Shown piece after piece: positions 48,782-59,100 of a stretch of DNA of 64,000 bases. This DNA comes from Stentor roeselii (taxonomy: Eukaryota > Ciliophora > Heterotrichea > Heterotrichida > Stentoridae). The notes below the pieces were generated by a model that was not told the DNA's origin, ran no database searches, and saw only the letters and a program-made list of their open reading frames with translations. The number at the start of each line of letters is the position of its first letter. Within the stretch, counting starts at the first letter, position 1. The position numbers and the translations under genes were made by a program. The stretch is taken from positions 31,237-95,236 of the forward strand of contig RSEH01000185.1 of NCBI GenBank assembly GCA_006503475.1, given 5' to 3'.

Positions 48782-50719
48782 ATGGAAAAAATAGTAAATC
48801 ATTTCCTAACATCAGAGAACTACTCACTTCCAAAATGGTTCCAAATCAGCGAATCAGAAGTAAAAGAAATAGGCCACTACCTAAAAGACCATCTTCTAAA
48901 CGGTTCTCCAAAAGAAAAGTTACGTTCATTAGAGATGTTCCGAAGTATATCCGAATACTCTCCATCAATGCTTCGTTACATAAGCCGACGAGTGATAAAG
49001 TACATCTTCGACTGGGCTCTATACAAAGGCACAGAAGATTCCCAATCTCGAGGCCTTCTCTTGTTCAACTCTTCAGAAGCATCAGACCAACAAGCCTCAG
49101 CAGATTTTCTGATTAGCTTCCTCGACAGCATCGAATTTTGGGGAAAGGTTTCAACTCCAGAAAGCAATTTAAAAACAGCCTACGAAAAACTACTCGATTC
49201 AAAAATCACTTTATTCCGAATAGCAGTGAATAAAGAGATAATTGGAAATAAACTACAAGATGTTCAAGACGAGTTGCAGAAGCTTTCAATCCGCACTCAG
49301 GAAATAGTTGCTGAAACTGAGACTAAACTTCAAAATCTTTTATTTTATATCAGGTCAATCAGGGTTCTTTGTTCAAGTAACTCTAAACTTGAGAGTTCTT
49401 TCGATGAACAGCTGAGAAGTTATGAAATAATCTTGAAAAAAATGATTGAACAGGTAAATTTTCATCAAAATTTGGAAAAAGTTGTATTTTTTCCTCCTTT
49501 TGAAGGACTTCCCAAAGTGCCTCCAAGGGCCGATAGTCCGATTGACTATGAGATGGTAAAAATTGATGAAGAGGTTGCTGTGGATGAAGGAGAATATGAG
49601 TGGAGGTCAATCGTAAAAAACATGTAGAAAGATGAGTTCATTCGCTTGAAAGACTTCGAAAAAATCATTAAAGTGAAAGTTTCTCGATTACAAGACGAGT
49701 TAAATGAAAAAGACAGCATTATTCATGAGAAAGAATTTTGGCTTAAAGAAAAACAGATCGAAATTGATTTCATCAGGAAAGAAAAATTGAAAATTGTTGA
49801 GGAATTCAAAAAATTCAAAACAAATTTAGAGTCGTTACTTGAGGAAAAAGAAACGATTATCAGTGTCATGAGTCAAAACAAGGGACAGATGCGGGAAGTT
49901 TTTCTTGCAAAGGAAAAGGAAAATGAAGAACTTTGCATGAAAATTGAAGAACTTCAAAATGAAATTTCTAATTATTGCGCTCTTGATACCACCCGATTTA
50001 ATACAACCGACAGAAGAATCAGTCGATTTTCTTCTTTTATTGAAGAAAATGAAGAGCCTGAAAATTTAAAATACTTTAGCACCTTATTATGTGTGTCAGA
50101 AGGAATTTTATTTAAAAGCAGGTCGATTGAAGTCGGGATTCGGTTAAAAATAGAGAAAGAGTTAGGAAAGGCTTTTGTTTACATCGGCAACTGCATGCAA
50201 AAACCACTGGATTACCTGGAAACCTTTATTTTTTCTCCAGAAATAAACATAGAGATGAATCAAGATATAGAAAATTCGCATATCCCACCCTCTGCTCAGG
50301 CTAATCGCATTTTAAGCTTTAAATACCTGAAAAGTTTCTCGATTTTCCCTAAACTCACTGTTCGGTATAATTCCTCGAAAAAAACTCTGCAATTGCCTGT
50401 CACTCCTGCACTTTTTTTGAATAAACTTGAAGGAAACCCCGAAGAGCACTGGCAAAAAGAATTTCTTTTTGATGAGACTGTCAAATGTCAGGTTCCTTCT
50501 TCGAAATTGCATAAAGCGCTACTTTTTCAGCCTAGTTTTCAGTCTCTTGTAGTAGAGCCTGATATTTATTTATATACAGAAGAAGTCATTATTAAAATCT
50601 CGCATATGGATTTATCACTTTTGGTATGCTTGAAGTCTAATGATGCAGAATTGTTATCTGCAATTTTTGAAATGTGTAAAATTCAGATTTCGTTTATTGA
50701 AGCTTTGATTACTAATTAA
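48782..50719 (+). CDS. GGA-like adaptor: VHS-like, GAT-like, coiled coil, alpha-adaptin ear (one 15-nt intron)
   Basis: Removing the 15-nt intron 49613-49627 joins two frames into a 640-aa protein (277 + 363). Residues 1-145 are an all-helical VHS/ENTH-like domain (SPKEKLRSLEMFRSI, SRRVIKYIFDWAL, AYEKLLDSK). About 150-225 forms GAT-like helices, then an acidic linker (PPFEGLPKVPPRADSP) and, after the intron, a coiled coil at about 280-390. The last 225 residues match the AP-2 alpha-adaptin appendage: SEGILFKSRSIEVGIRLKI, LGKAFVYIGN, IPPSAQANRILSF, FPKLTVRYN, LQLPVTPALFLNKL and EEHWQKEF. GGA proteins have VHS-GAT-ear with a gamma-type ear; here the ear is alpha-type. It probably links cargo or membranes to accessory proteins during vesicle formation. 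The VHS and GAT calls are weaker than the ear call. Confidence 0.7.
49613..49627 (+). other. 15-nt intron of the GGA-like adaptor gene
   Basis: GTAAAAAACATGTAG, with A at position 10. It contains the in-frame TAG. Removing it joins WRSI to KDEFIRLKDF and keeps a coiled-coil pattern running across the junction. Confidence 0.85.
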
Positions 50720-50915
50720 TTCTAATGTTTATAGCGATTTTACTGATTGATAAGAGTTAGTTATTTGTTGGAAGGTTGCTATTGAATTTTCGATCATAAT
50801 TAGTTTCAATTATATTATTGATATTAATTTAAACTTCGCTCTTGCAAATTTTAGTAAAAATATAACTCACCCCTTATCTTTCTAATGTCACTAATCTTGA
50901 TATTCTCTAATTAAA

Positions 50916-51356
50916 ATGAAACTAATCCTTCAAAGAGCCCTCTCCGGTAGTGTTACAGTCGAAGGCGAAACAGTGGGCAGCATCGGTCCAGGACTAGTCG
51001 TTCTTTTAGGAATTTCTCGAGAAGACACCCCAGAAAAAATCCAGACAGCTGTAAACAAGCTCTTAAGCATCCGACTCTGGGAAAACAACGGGAAAAAGTG
51101 GGACAGCAGCCTTAGAGACAAAGGATATGAGCTCTTAATTGTCAGTCAATTCACACTGTACTCAGTCTTAAAAGGTAACAAACCTGATTTTCACAATGCG
51201 ATGAACCCGTCTGAAGCACAAGCTATTTACAACCAGTTCGTTCAGACAGCACGAGACCTGTACGACCCAATCAAAGTTCAAACCGGTGCCTTCGGCCAAT
51301 ACATGAACGTTCACATAGTAGGAGACGGTCCAGTAACAATAGAATTGATTTACTAA
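50916..51356 (+). CDS. DTD1: D-aminoacyl-tRNA deacylase
   Basis: At 146 aa it has the usual length. It removes D-amino acids wrongly attached to tRNA. All family marks are present: MKLILQRALSGSV at the start, VGSIGPGLVVLLGI, KLLSIRLWEN, the catalytic-pocket motif SQFTLY at about 76-81, FHNAMNP, VQTGAFGQYMNVHIVGDGPVTIEL near the C-terminus. The usual Gly-cisPro dipeptide is seen in DGPVT. Cytosolic, homodimeric in known cases. The start is preceded by CTAATTAAA. Its TAA stop abuts that of the convergent Sec1 gene. Confidence 0.95.
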   Translation: MKLILQRALSGSVTVEGETVGSIGPGLVVLLGISREDTPEKIQTAVNKLLSIRLWENNGKKWDSSLRDKGYELLIVSQFTLYSVLKGNKPDFHNAMNPSEAQAIYNQFVQTARDLYDPIKVQTGAFGQYMNVHIVGDGPVTIELIY

Positions 51357-53171
51357 TTACCTAAAGTCAAGTTCAATATCCCTCGGATCAATATCTTCAT
51401 TAACCGTTTCTCTCGACATCTGCATGATTTCCGTGACAAATTCCAAAGGACTAAAAGCCTTAGTCCCTCCAATAACAACTCTCATATCCGGAAAGTCCTT
51501 CAAAATTCTTAGCTCTGCATAACTAACTCCTCCCAAAATAAAAACAATAACTTTTCTCTTCCCCTTAGGAGCCGCTCCTTGTTTTTTCCTCAAAGACTTA
51601 ACCTGGGGAGCCAAATCTTCCACAGCAGGAGGTGCTGATCGTCCAAAGACGAATCCTTCAGCATCAAGATTGCCAAGTCCAGCAGCTTGAATAAAATCTT
51701 TAAGTTTCGGAATCGCATAGTTGTAAATCTTAGTAATTTGAGGAGTTCTTGCCTGCAAAGTGTTCAAATAAACTTTATTCATCCTTTTCTTCGACCTGCT
51801 CGCCGGTTGTATGCTAATCCCGAAATGTTGCAATTTAGTCAAACTCGCAGCAACCGTCGGAGCGATGAGGTCAGTGATGGACTTTCGATCATTTGGACTG
51901 AGTTCGACACTTGCGAGCACAGCGAGTGCAATTCTAAGTTTTTCTTTATCAGAAGAAAGACTCTGCATTTTCGCAACAACTTTTTCAATCAAGTCACTTT
52001 CCTTGTACTCTTTTTTTTCATTGTTGAAACCAGTGAGCAACATCTGCCCGACCTCGGCGAGTTCAGTGATCCCGTCATCTGCGAAGGTCTTTAAACAAGA
52101 GTTGAGTAAAAATCGGTGAACTGCGAATTTGTTGACTGTTTCGTTGTAGTTGGAAAGACCTGAAACGACTTTGGCCATGGTTTTTAAATCGCCTTGACTG
52201 GGGTCGTTAGCGGCGTGTTCGATGACTTGGTTTTCATTGCGGAAGGACTTGAGTTCTTTAGTCATGATGTCCTGAGCCTCGTCGACTTCTTCATATCTGA
52301 GCCGTACCCAGACAGGGTCTTTTTCATTGATGATGGCTTCTTTGATAGAGGAAAATCCTGAGTTGTCATTTGACTCGTACTTGACTTTTCCATCAGGTCC
52401 TACTTCGAAGAGGTCTTTAAGAAGAGCCTCGTAGTGGATATCATGCACGAAGGGAATCGCCATGTCGTAACTTCTGTCAAGAATCAACATCACTGGACGA
52501 TTTTGATGAATTTTCAGGTCTGGAACTTTACGATAAAGCTCTGAAAGGTCACTTTCCAGGTACCCTGCAAACTCTTGTGCAAGTACTGATGATGAATGGT
52601 AACTGATGTAAGGTAAATCGTGCATCACTCCTAATACTGAAGCGAGATTCTGAGAAATAAAAGAAAGAATCTCTTTTCTCTCTTGTGCACTTCTAGGTGT
52701 GTAAAGATTACTTGCAAGTCCTGAGTACTCTAAACTGAAACAGTCCTGTCCCAGGACACGAAAGCCACAATTGGCTTCTTTAAAGGTTTTAATATGAGGC
52801 ATCACTGAAGAGTTGGCGATGGTCCTCATGAGTTTATCGTTAACTTTCCCGGTGAAGTAAACATGCACCTGACGATATGGTGTTTGTTCGATGAAGTCTT
52901 GAGTGAGCCTCGTTATGGACTTATGACTGGGTGTTAAAAAGTAAAGAACGTCAACATCGGGCATCGGCTTTCGTGATTTTTCAAGCTGCTCGATGACCGT
53001 CACTCCTCTTTGTGTCAAGTCTAAAACACTCACAGCGCCGCTGACGATTCCTAAACTTTTCTTATCAACGACTAGGATGAAGTAACTTGAAAGGGCTTTT
53101 ACGTCTTCAACCATTTCATCTAGAACTCGATATCTGAAACTATCATATAAGGAAAAATCTTCACTTTCCAT
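51357..53171 (-). CDS. Sec1/Munc18 family vesicle-fusion protein
   Basis: A 604-aa protein of typical SM length. SM proteins clasp syntaxin and SNARE bundles and are needed for membrane fusion. Seen are the N-terminal domain 1 (VLVVDKKSLGIVS-like ILVVDKKSLGIVSGAVSVLDL), VLYFLTPSHKSITRL, YRQVHVYFTGKV, LILDRSYDMAIPFVHDIHYEALLKDL at about 230-255, a helical arch domain at about 300-440, and the conserved C-terminal segment VIVFILGGVSYAELRIL with GGTKAFSP. The DRSYDM/HD pattern points to the Sec1/Munc18 plasma-membrane (exocytosis) branch rather than Vps33, Vps45 or Sly1. It starts 8 nt from the divergent BEACH gene. Confidence 0.93.
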   Translation of the reverse strand: MESEDFSLYDSFRYRVLDEMVEDVKALSSYFILVVDKKSLGIVSGAVSVLDLTQRGVTVIEQLEKSRKPMPDVDVLYFLTPSHKSITRLTQDFIEQTPYRQVHVYFTGKVNDKLMRTIANSSVMPHIKTFKEANCGFRVLGQDCFSLEYSGLASNLYTPRSAQERKEILSFISQNLASVLGVMHDLPYISYHSSSVLAQEFAGYLESDLSELYRKVPDLKIHQNRPVMLILDRSYDMAIPFVHDIHYEALLKDLFEVGPDGKVKYESNDNSGFSSIKEAIINEKDPVWVRLRYEEVDEAQDIMTKELKSFRNENQVIEHAANDPSQGDLKTMAKVVSGLSNYNETVNKFAVHRFLLNSCLKTFADDGITELAEVGQMLLTGFNNEKKEYKESDLIEKVVAKMQSLSSDKEKLRIALAVLASVELSPNDRKSITDLIAPTVAASLTKLQHFGISIQPASRSKKRMNKVYLNTLQARTPQITKIYNYAIPKLKDFIQAAGLGNLDAEGFVFGRSAPPAVEDLAPQVKSLRKKQGAAPKGKRKVIVFILGGVSYAELRILKDFPDMRVVIGGTKAFSPLEFVTEIMQMSRETVNEDIDPRDIELDFR

Positions 53172-53179
53172 TTATACTA
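53172..53179. promoter_or_regulatory. Eight-base divergent spacer TTATACTA
   Basis: This is all that separates the start codons of the Sec1 gene (minus) and the BEACH gene (plus). It contains a TATA-like core; read from the Sec1 side the sequence is TATAAATG. Confidence 0.5.
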
Positions 53180-56100
53180 ATGGCAGATCGACCTGTTCTC
53201 AAGGCACGAACTCTGAATTTGACTGACTTTCCTGATCTTTCAGTCATTGTTTCCAGGTTTCTCGACAACAGCTCTTCGAATTTTCTGGAGTTTTTAACTG
53301 TCGCTGAAAGAATCGATAAAGAACTGAACCTTGTTGAACCTGAAGAACTTTTAATGAGTAAGGACATGGTTTTAGCCTGTTGTAAGGCAGTCCATGATGT
53401 TCTTGACAAGGCTTTAAAAGAAATCGTTAAAGAATCTGATGAAAGTTTACAGTCTTTATTCAACTTTTTTAATAAAACAAGGGTCATTTTTTACAACTTT
53501 TTGTGGGTTGTTCGGAAAGTCCAGGGAAAAATACGTTTAGAAAAAGGAGTTATTGGGAATATCAAGAGTATCATGATGTGGGCACTGTCGAAACCGCATA
53601 ATGAACTGCTCGTTCAGGACTTTTTCTTGATGCTCACCCTTGTCTTCGAAGCGGTTCTTTATATGAAAAAAACAGGACTGAAAGAGCAGGACCTCGTCCA
53701 AGTCACTGACATGCTTGTCTGGCTCGTCGACAGTTTTTGTGATAAAAGGTTTTTTAAGTTGTCAGACGCGATTTTTTCGTTTAAAGCTTTCGCCCCTGCC
53801 GGGATTTATCATCGAGAAACTCTCGAATGCGACTTGGTTTATTATCTGCTGGTCGGGGTTGAAACTATGTTAAAAATCGAAACCAGTCATTTGACTGACT
53901 TCGTAAAAAACTGTCTGCCGAATTTGCTTGATTATATTTATGATGTTTTTCAGAGAAGTGAAGGAAAAGTCGCACTTTCTACTGAACTCGCTGTTGAAAA
54001 GTACCTCGCGATTTTTCAGATTTTTAGAAATTTCAGTGGCCATGCAAAGCCAGAGATTTCTAAGTCTTTCTTGAAAAATAACTCAGATCGGATCAAAAAT
54101 GTGTTTTTTTATATCTTGTTGAATTATATTAGCAGTTACTTTTCATGCACTTCAAGTCGTTTTGAAGAGGATGATGGGATTTTAGCGAAAATTTACAAGT
54201 TTTTATTGGAAATTATCAATATTGCCTTCATCGGCAGTGACCAAGAAGGTTTTCCAATAATTTTTTGCTCAGTGATTTTACAAAAGGTAAGAGAAAAACA
54301 GGATATTTGCCAAGAACTTCATTCTCGTCCTCCTCAGGTGCAAGCTTTTACTTTGCAGTTCATTGAAAAGCTGCTGGTTTTGCTTGGTGGAAAGCGACGT
54401 GAAGTGAGTTTTGACTATTTGCGTGAATGTCGAGTGATTGAAATCTTGTTTTCAGTTCCGTTGTTTGAAGTTAAGGACTCCACAGGCAACGATTTTTTCG
54501 GGTATCAACAAGCCGCGAATGAAACCTGGGAAAAGATTTGGACTGGCTTTGTTATCAAAGATCGGAAACAGTTGAAGTGGGTGGGAAAGGCCATTGTTGA
54601 ATCAATTCGCTTTTCATGTGAAGATGTACTGCATCTTGTTAAGATTAATAAGTGGGTCCAGGAACAGGCTTTGCTTGATGAGGAACTTGTTGATGCTTGT
54701 ATTGCTTCTGGATTGCTTGAAACGTTTTTTCTTGTGATTTCTTATGTGAAGAGGAATAAAGTGCATTCTGGACATCTTGCTGAGTTCTTTATGACTTTGA
54801 AAGTGCTTTTAGGACAGTTTCAAGGAAATGAACTGAAAAATTCTGATTTGTTGATGAGCGCTATGATTCAGGATAATTACTTGTATGATAATGAAGTCTC
54901 GGAATTGTGTCTTGATTGCTTGGCTTATATACTCAAGTTTCAAAATGACTCGAATTATTGCAAGTTTTGCAATCTGTTGAAACAGGTTGATAATATTTCG
55001 GTTAAAATTAAATTACTTGGAACTATGCAGAATATTTTGAAACAAAAGGAAATTAAAAAAAAGTGTCAGGAAGGGTTTGTTAGGGCTAAAGCGTTTAGTG
55101 CTCTTAAGGAAGTAATTATTCGGTGTCCCACTGAAGATGAGCTAATAATTCAAATTTGGGTGAATGTTTTAGAATCTGTAAGATTTTTAATTGAAGAAAA
55201 CCCAATCTGCAAAAAGTCTCTCCAAGAATTCGACTTTAACCAAGTAGCAACAACTATACGCAGTGACCGTTATCGTAAAATAAGATCCGAAATCTACATG
55301 AAGTCCATCGAAAGCCTACTTTACATCCTATTCGAGACAAACAATCTAGGCCGTCCTCAGTTACGAGCAGTGAAGACTCCTGAAGTAATTCCTCTAGTGA
55401 TAGAACTTCTAAGTGACTGTGAAAACCTGCAAAACGCTCAAGAGTACTTCAGCCACTTGAGTGTTTGCATAGAAGACGGTTATAACGCAGCCCATTTCGC
55501 GAATTACAGAACAGCCGACTTATTATTAGATGCATTTATGCGCACTTCGAGTGAAGAATTGATAAAGTTCATTGAAAACACACTACCATTAGTAATTTGC
55601 CATCATATAACTCCTCAAGAGCTGAAGAAAATAATAGAAATCAGTCAAATATACTCAAAAAACAAAGAAAAACGCAGAATTTTATTCAAATGTCTTGCGA
55701 ATGGCGTAAAAAACTGCTTCTGTCAAACAGGTCACTTTAAATTCGCAGCGAATCACACTTGTTTATCGCCGACTCGGTACTTTTGCTTCAGGTCTTTTAA
55801 GAGTTTATTGAAATTCTCAGTTGAAGGTAATGAAAATCTGCTTCCCAGCAGAGATTTTTCAGTATTTTTCTGGGTTTTTCCTGATAACAACTCAAGAAAT
55901 TCGGTTATTTTTATGTTGTCTGGATCACATTCATCCTCTTTAATGGTCAGCTTTATTGCTGGTAATGTTGTAGTTGAGTATTTTCAGGAAAAGCTCATCT
56001 TTGCTGTTGCTGGGTTGCAGGGATTGAATGAAAAACAATGGAATCTTGTTGCTGTTAATTTTAAGTCACTTTCGGGATTGTTGTTTAAGAATGATAGAGG

Positions 56101-59100
56101 CGAGGTTGAGATTTTTATTAATTACAATAAAGTTGAATGTGATGTGAGAGGAAAAGTGCTTAGACCAAAAGAGATTTTTAATAAGATTGTTATTGGAAAT
56201 ACTGAAAATCTTGGAAACCCATTTTTTGGGAGAGTAGCATCATTTTACATATTAAAAAAACAATTAACTTTGAATCATTACCAAGAGATATTTTATTTAA
56301 GTTTCCAGTACAATCTAGGTTTTAACCCCGACGCATTAACAACAAGCGAACACATAAACGCCGACAAATCAACCCTAAAATTCATTTACGAAAACTTAAC
56401 ATTTTCCTGGTACCCACGAGGAAGATTCCCCGAGTTCCAAACCTCTTCAAAATCCGAATCAAACTTCGAAGTAACAGACGAATGCGAGAGATTCAACGGA
56501 GTAAGCATAATCGAATCAATAGCAGCAAACGGAGGTTTAAAGATTTTCCTTCCAATAATTCAAGAATGTGCAGAGCACGATTCCGAGCACGAGTCTTTCA
56601 TCAACCTTTTAGCAATAATCGCAGATGTCTGCGTGGCTCAGTCAGTAGAAATGATTCTTGACGAGGACTTTTTCAACACCTTGACCTTTATTCTCGAGGA
56701 GTCAATAAAAAAGCCAGACGTTCAACTTGTCGACGCTTTAATCAACATTGTCGGGCACCTTGAATGGAACTCAGAGCTGAACTCACAGTCATTCAAAAGT
56801 CTTTTTCTGAATAAAAAACTCTGGAAAGGACTAGAAGGCGAAAGTTTGAATCATTACTCAGGAACCCTTTCATTGAACATAAAAAAGCACTTTAAATGTG
56901 ACCCTGAAACTTTATATGGGATTTTTGATCAACTTGCCTGCATTCAACAGAATTTTTGTGAGTCTTTTGTTGAGATTTGGCAGAATTTGATACCTGAAAA
57001 TGTTGACTCTGAGACTGTTGATGGGGTTTTAATGCTGATTTTCACGATTTTTGAGAAAAGTCCTGGGATTTTAATGAGATTTGTGGAAATGCTGGCTTTT
57101 AAGCGATTTAAGAAAGAAACTTTTGAAAATGTGCATTTTTCTGTATTGTTTTTGATGAAGGTTATTAAGGATGGGACAGTTCAAGCTTGTCTTTTGAAGT
57201 TTTTGTTGAAGTTAATTGAAGATCATTGTGAAGAGATTGCGAAGGATAAGCGAGCAAGTCTTTCAAGGGACGAGTTCGAGTTCATTGGAAGCCTGACGAT
57301 TAATGTGGATAAATGCCTTGACAACAACATTCTTCCCGAAACCTTCAGTCAGTTACTAGTCTTCTGCAAAAAAGCAATCGATTCACAAGACCGTAAAAAA
57401 GCTGAAAAATTCCAAAACTTCTTCGAAATCCTCACAACACGTCTTGTCGACTGTCAAAACAAAAAAAAATTCTGTAAAATTCTTCTAAAAGAATGTAAAA
57501 GTGAGTTATTTTCCTTACTTTTATTTGACACTCGGACTTTTCCAGACTGGCTTCAATCTTTATACCCTTCGATTCCAGTCCAAATGGAAGCCTTAGCCCT
57601 AAAATTATTTTTCAACAGTCGATCTCAAAGGACCTTCAACAAACTCCGTCGTTTTTTGATGTCAATTCCTCTTCTAGACCCAGAGCGAGGCCTTACATGG
57701 TCCTTTTTATTTTACCACAAATTATTAACCCTTCTTCAAAGTTCAATAGACCACAGCAAAGACTTCGCTCTTCAAATGTTAGATTTTTTTGGAGTACTTG
57801 AAGACCTGCTCGACAGCAAAGAAAACCTCATCAACCGGGAGTCGATAAATCTAGACGTTTATGTTCCTTTAATTGAAGACATCATCAAGACCAGCCAAGA
57901 CTTGCACCTGATTTTTTCTTCATTTCCAGGAATTCCGAATATCGGCTTTAATGTTTTGATCAGTGCTTTGAAGGAACTGGTTCAACCTGAATTAGATGAA
58001 AATTCGGTTTATTTAAGAGATGGAGGGTTTTTGAGACTTGCTCTTAAGTTTATTTTTGTTGGACTTGAAAAAAATCAAGATATTAGACTTGTGGCTTGCT
58101 TGAAGAAAGTATTGAAAGGAGGGGATTTAAATGCAGCGTATTTGACTTCGAGTAATGAACAGAGAAAGTTCTGGGACTCGAGGTTTAATCAGAATAGTTT
58201 TCAACGATTTTCACAGTTTTATGTCAGTTTTATGGATAAAGGAGAAGAGACGATTAATGGGTTGAAGTTTTTGGCGATGTATGTTGTTGCTGAATGTGTT
58301 GAAATTTTAGAAGAGGGAAGGGATAATCCTTTGCTTGAGTTTTTGAAAGAGTTTGTGTTGGAAACTGATGCTTTTGGGTTTATTGAGGGTAATGCGAAGC
58401 CAACTGATATTGAGCTTGAGTACTTCTACCGACTTCTTGAAAGCAAGCCAAACTGGGTATACCCAACAAGCAGATGCAGATACGATCTAATCGACAGAAA
58501 CAAGCACAAAGAACTTCTCTCAAACTTCCTGGGTCACATCCCATCAATCCCCGATTCAAAAACTTTCATGTCAGGTCTAAAAGAGATGTTCCAAAGTTTC
58601 AGATCCCAAAAAGACTCTCCAAGTTCTTTACTGACTCTTCTTTTATCCGAGTCCTGGACAACTCGAGTTCATTTTTTCTTCTTAGCAAGCACTTCAATGA
58701 AGTTAAACTTTTTCAGTCATATCGTCGTAAGCGACATTCAACAGTCCCCATTACCAAAATCCGAAGAGTCCTTCGACCGAATCGAAAAATCAGTTCAATC
58801 CAAGCAAGACTTCTTCAAAAGCTGCAAAAAACGTTACGAGCAGCGACTTGACCGTTCAAGACGAGTGGCTCAGAAAAACTACAAAATGTTCTGCAAGACT
58901 TTCACGAACCTTAAAAACGTTCTGGCTGGAAACGATTCAGGAAAATTGAGGGTGAAAGAAGTGTCTGATAAAATCGGACGCATGCCTTTTTTAGAGCGAA
59001 AAACTAACAAAGACCCGGTTTTTAACTTGAAAAAAGCAAGACTGAGCCTTACCTCGCCATTACAGATACAGACTAGGTTTCTTGACCAGGCTTCGAATGA

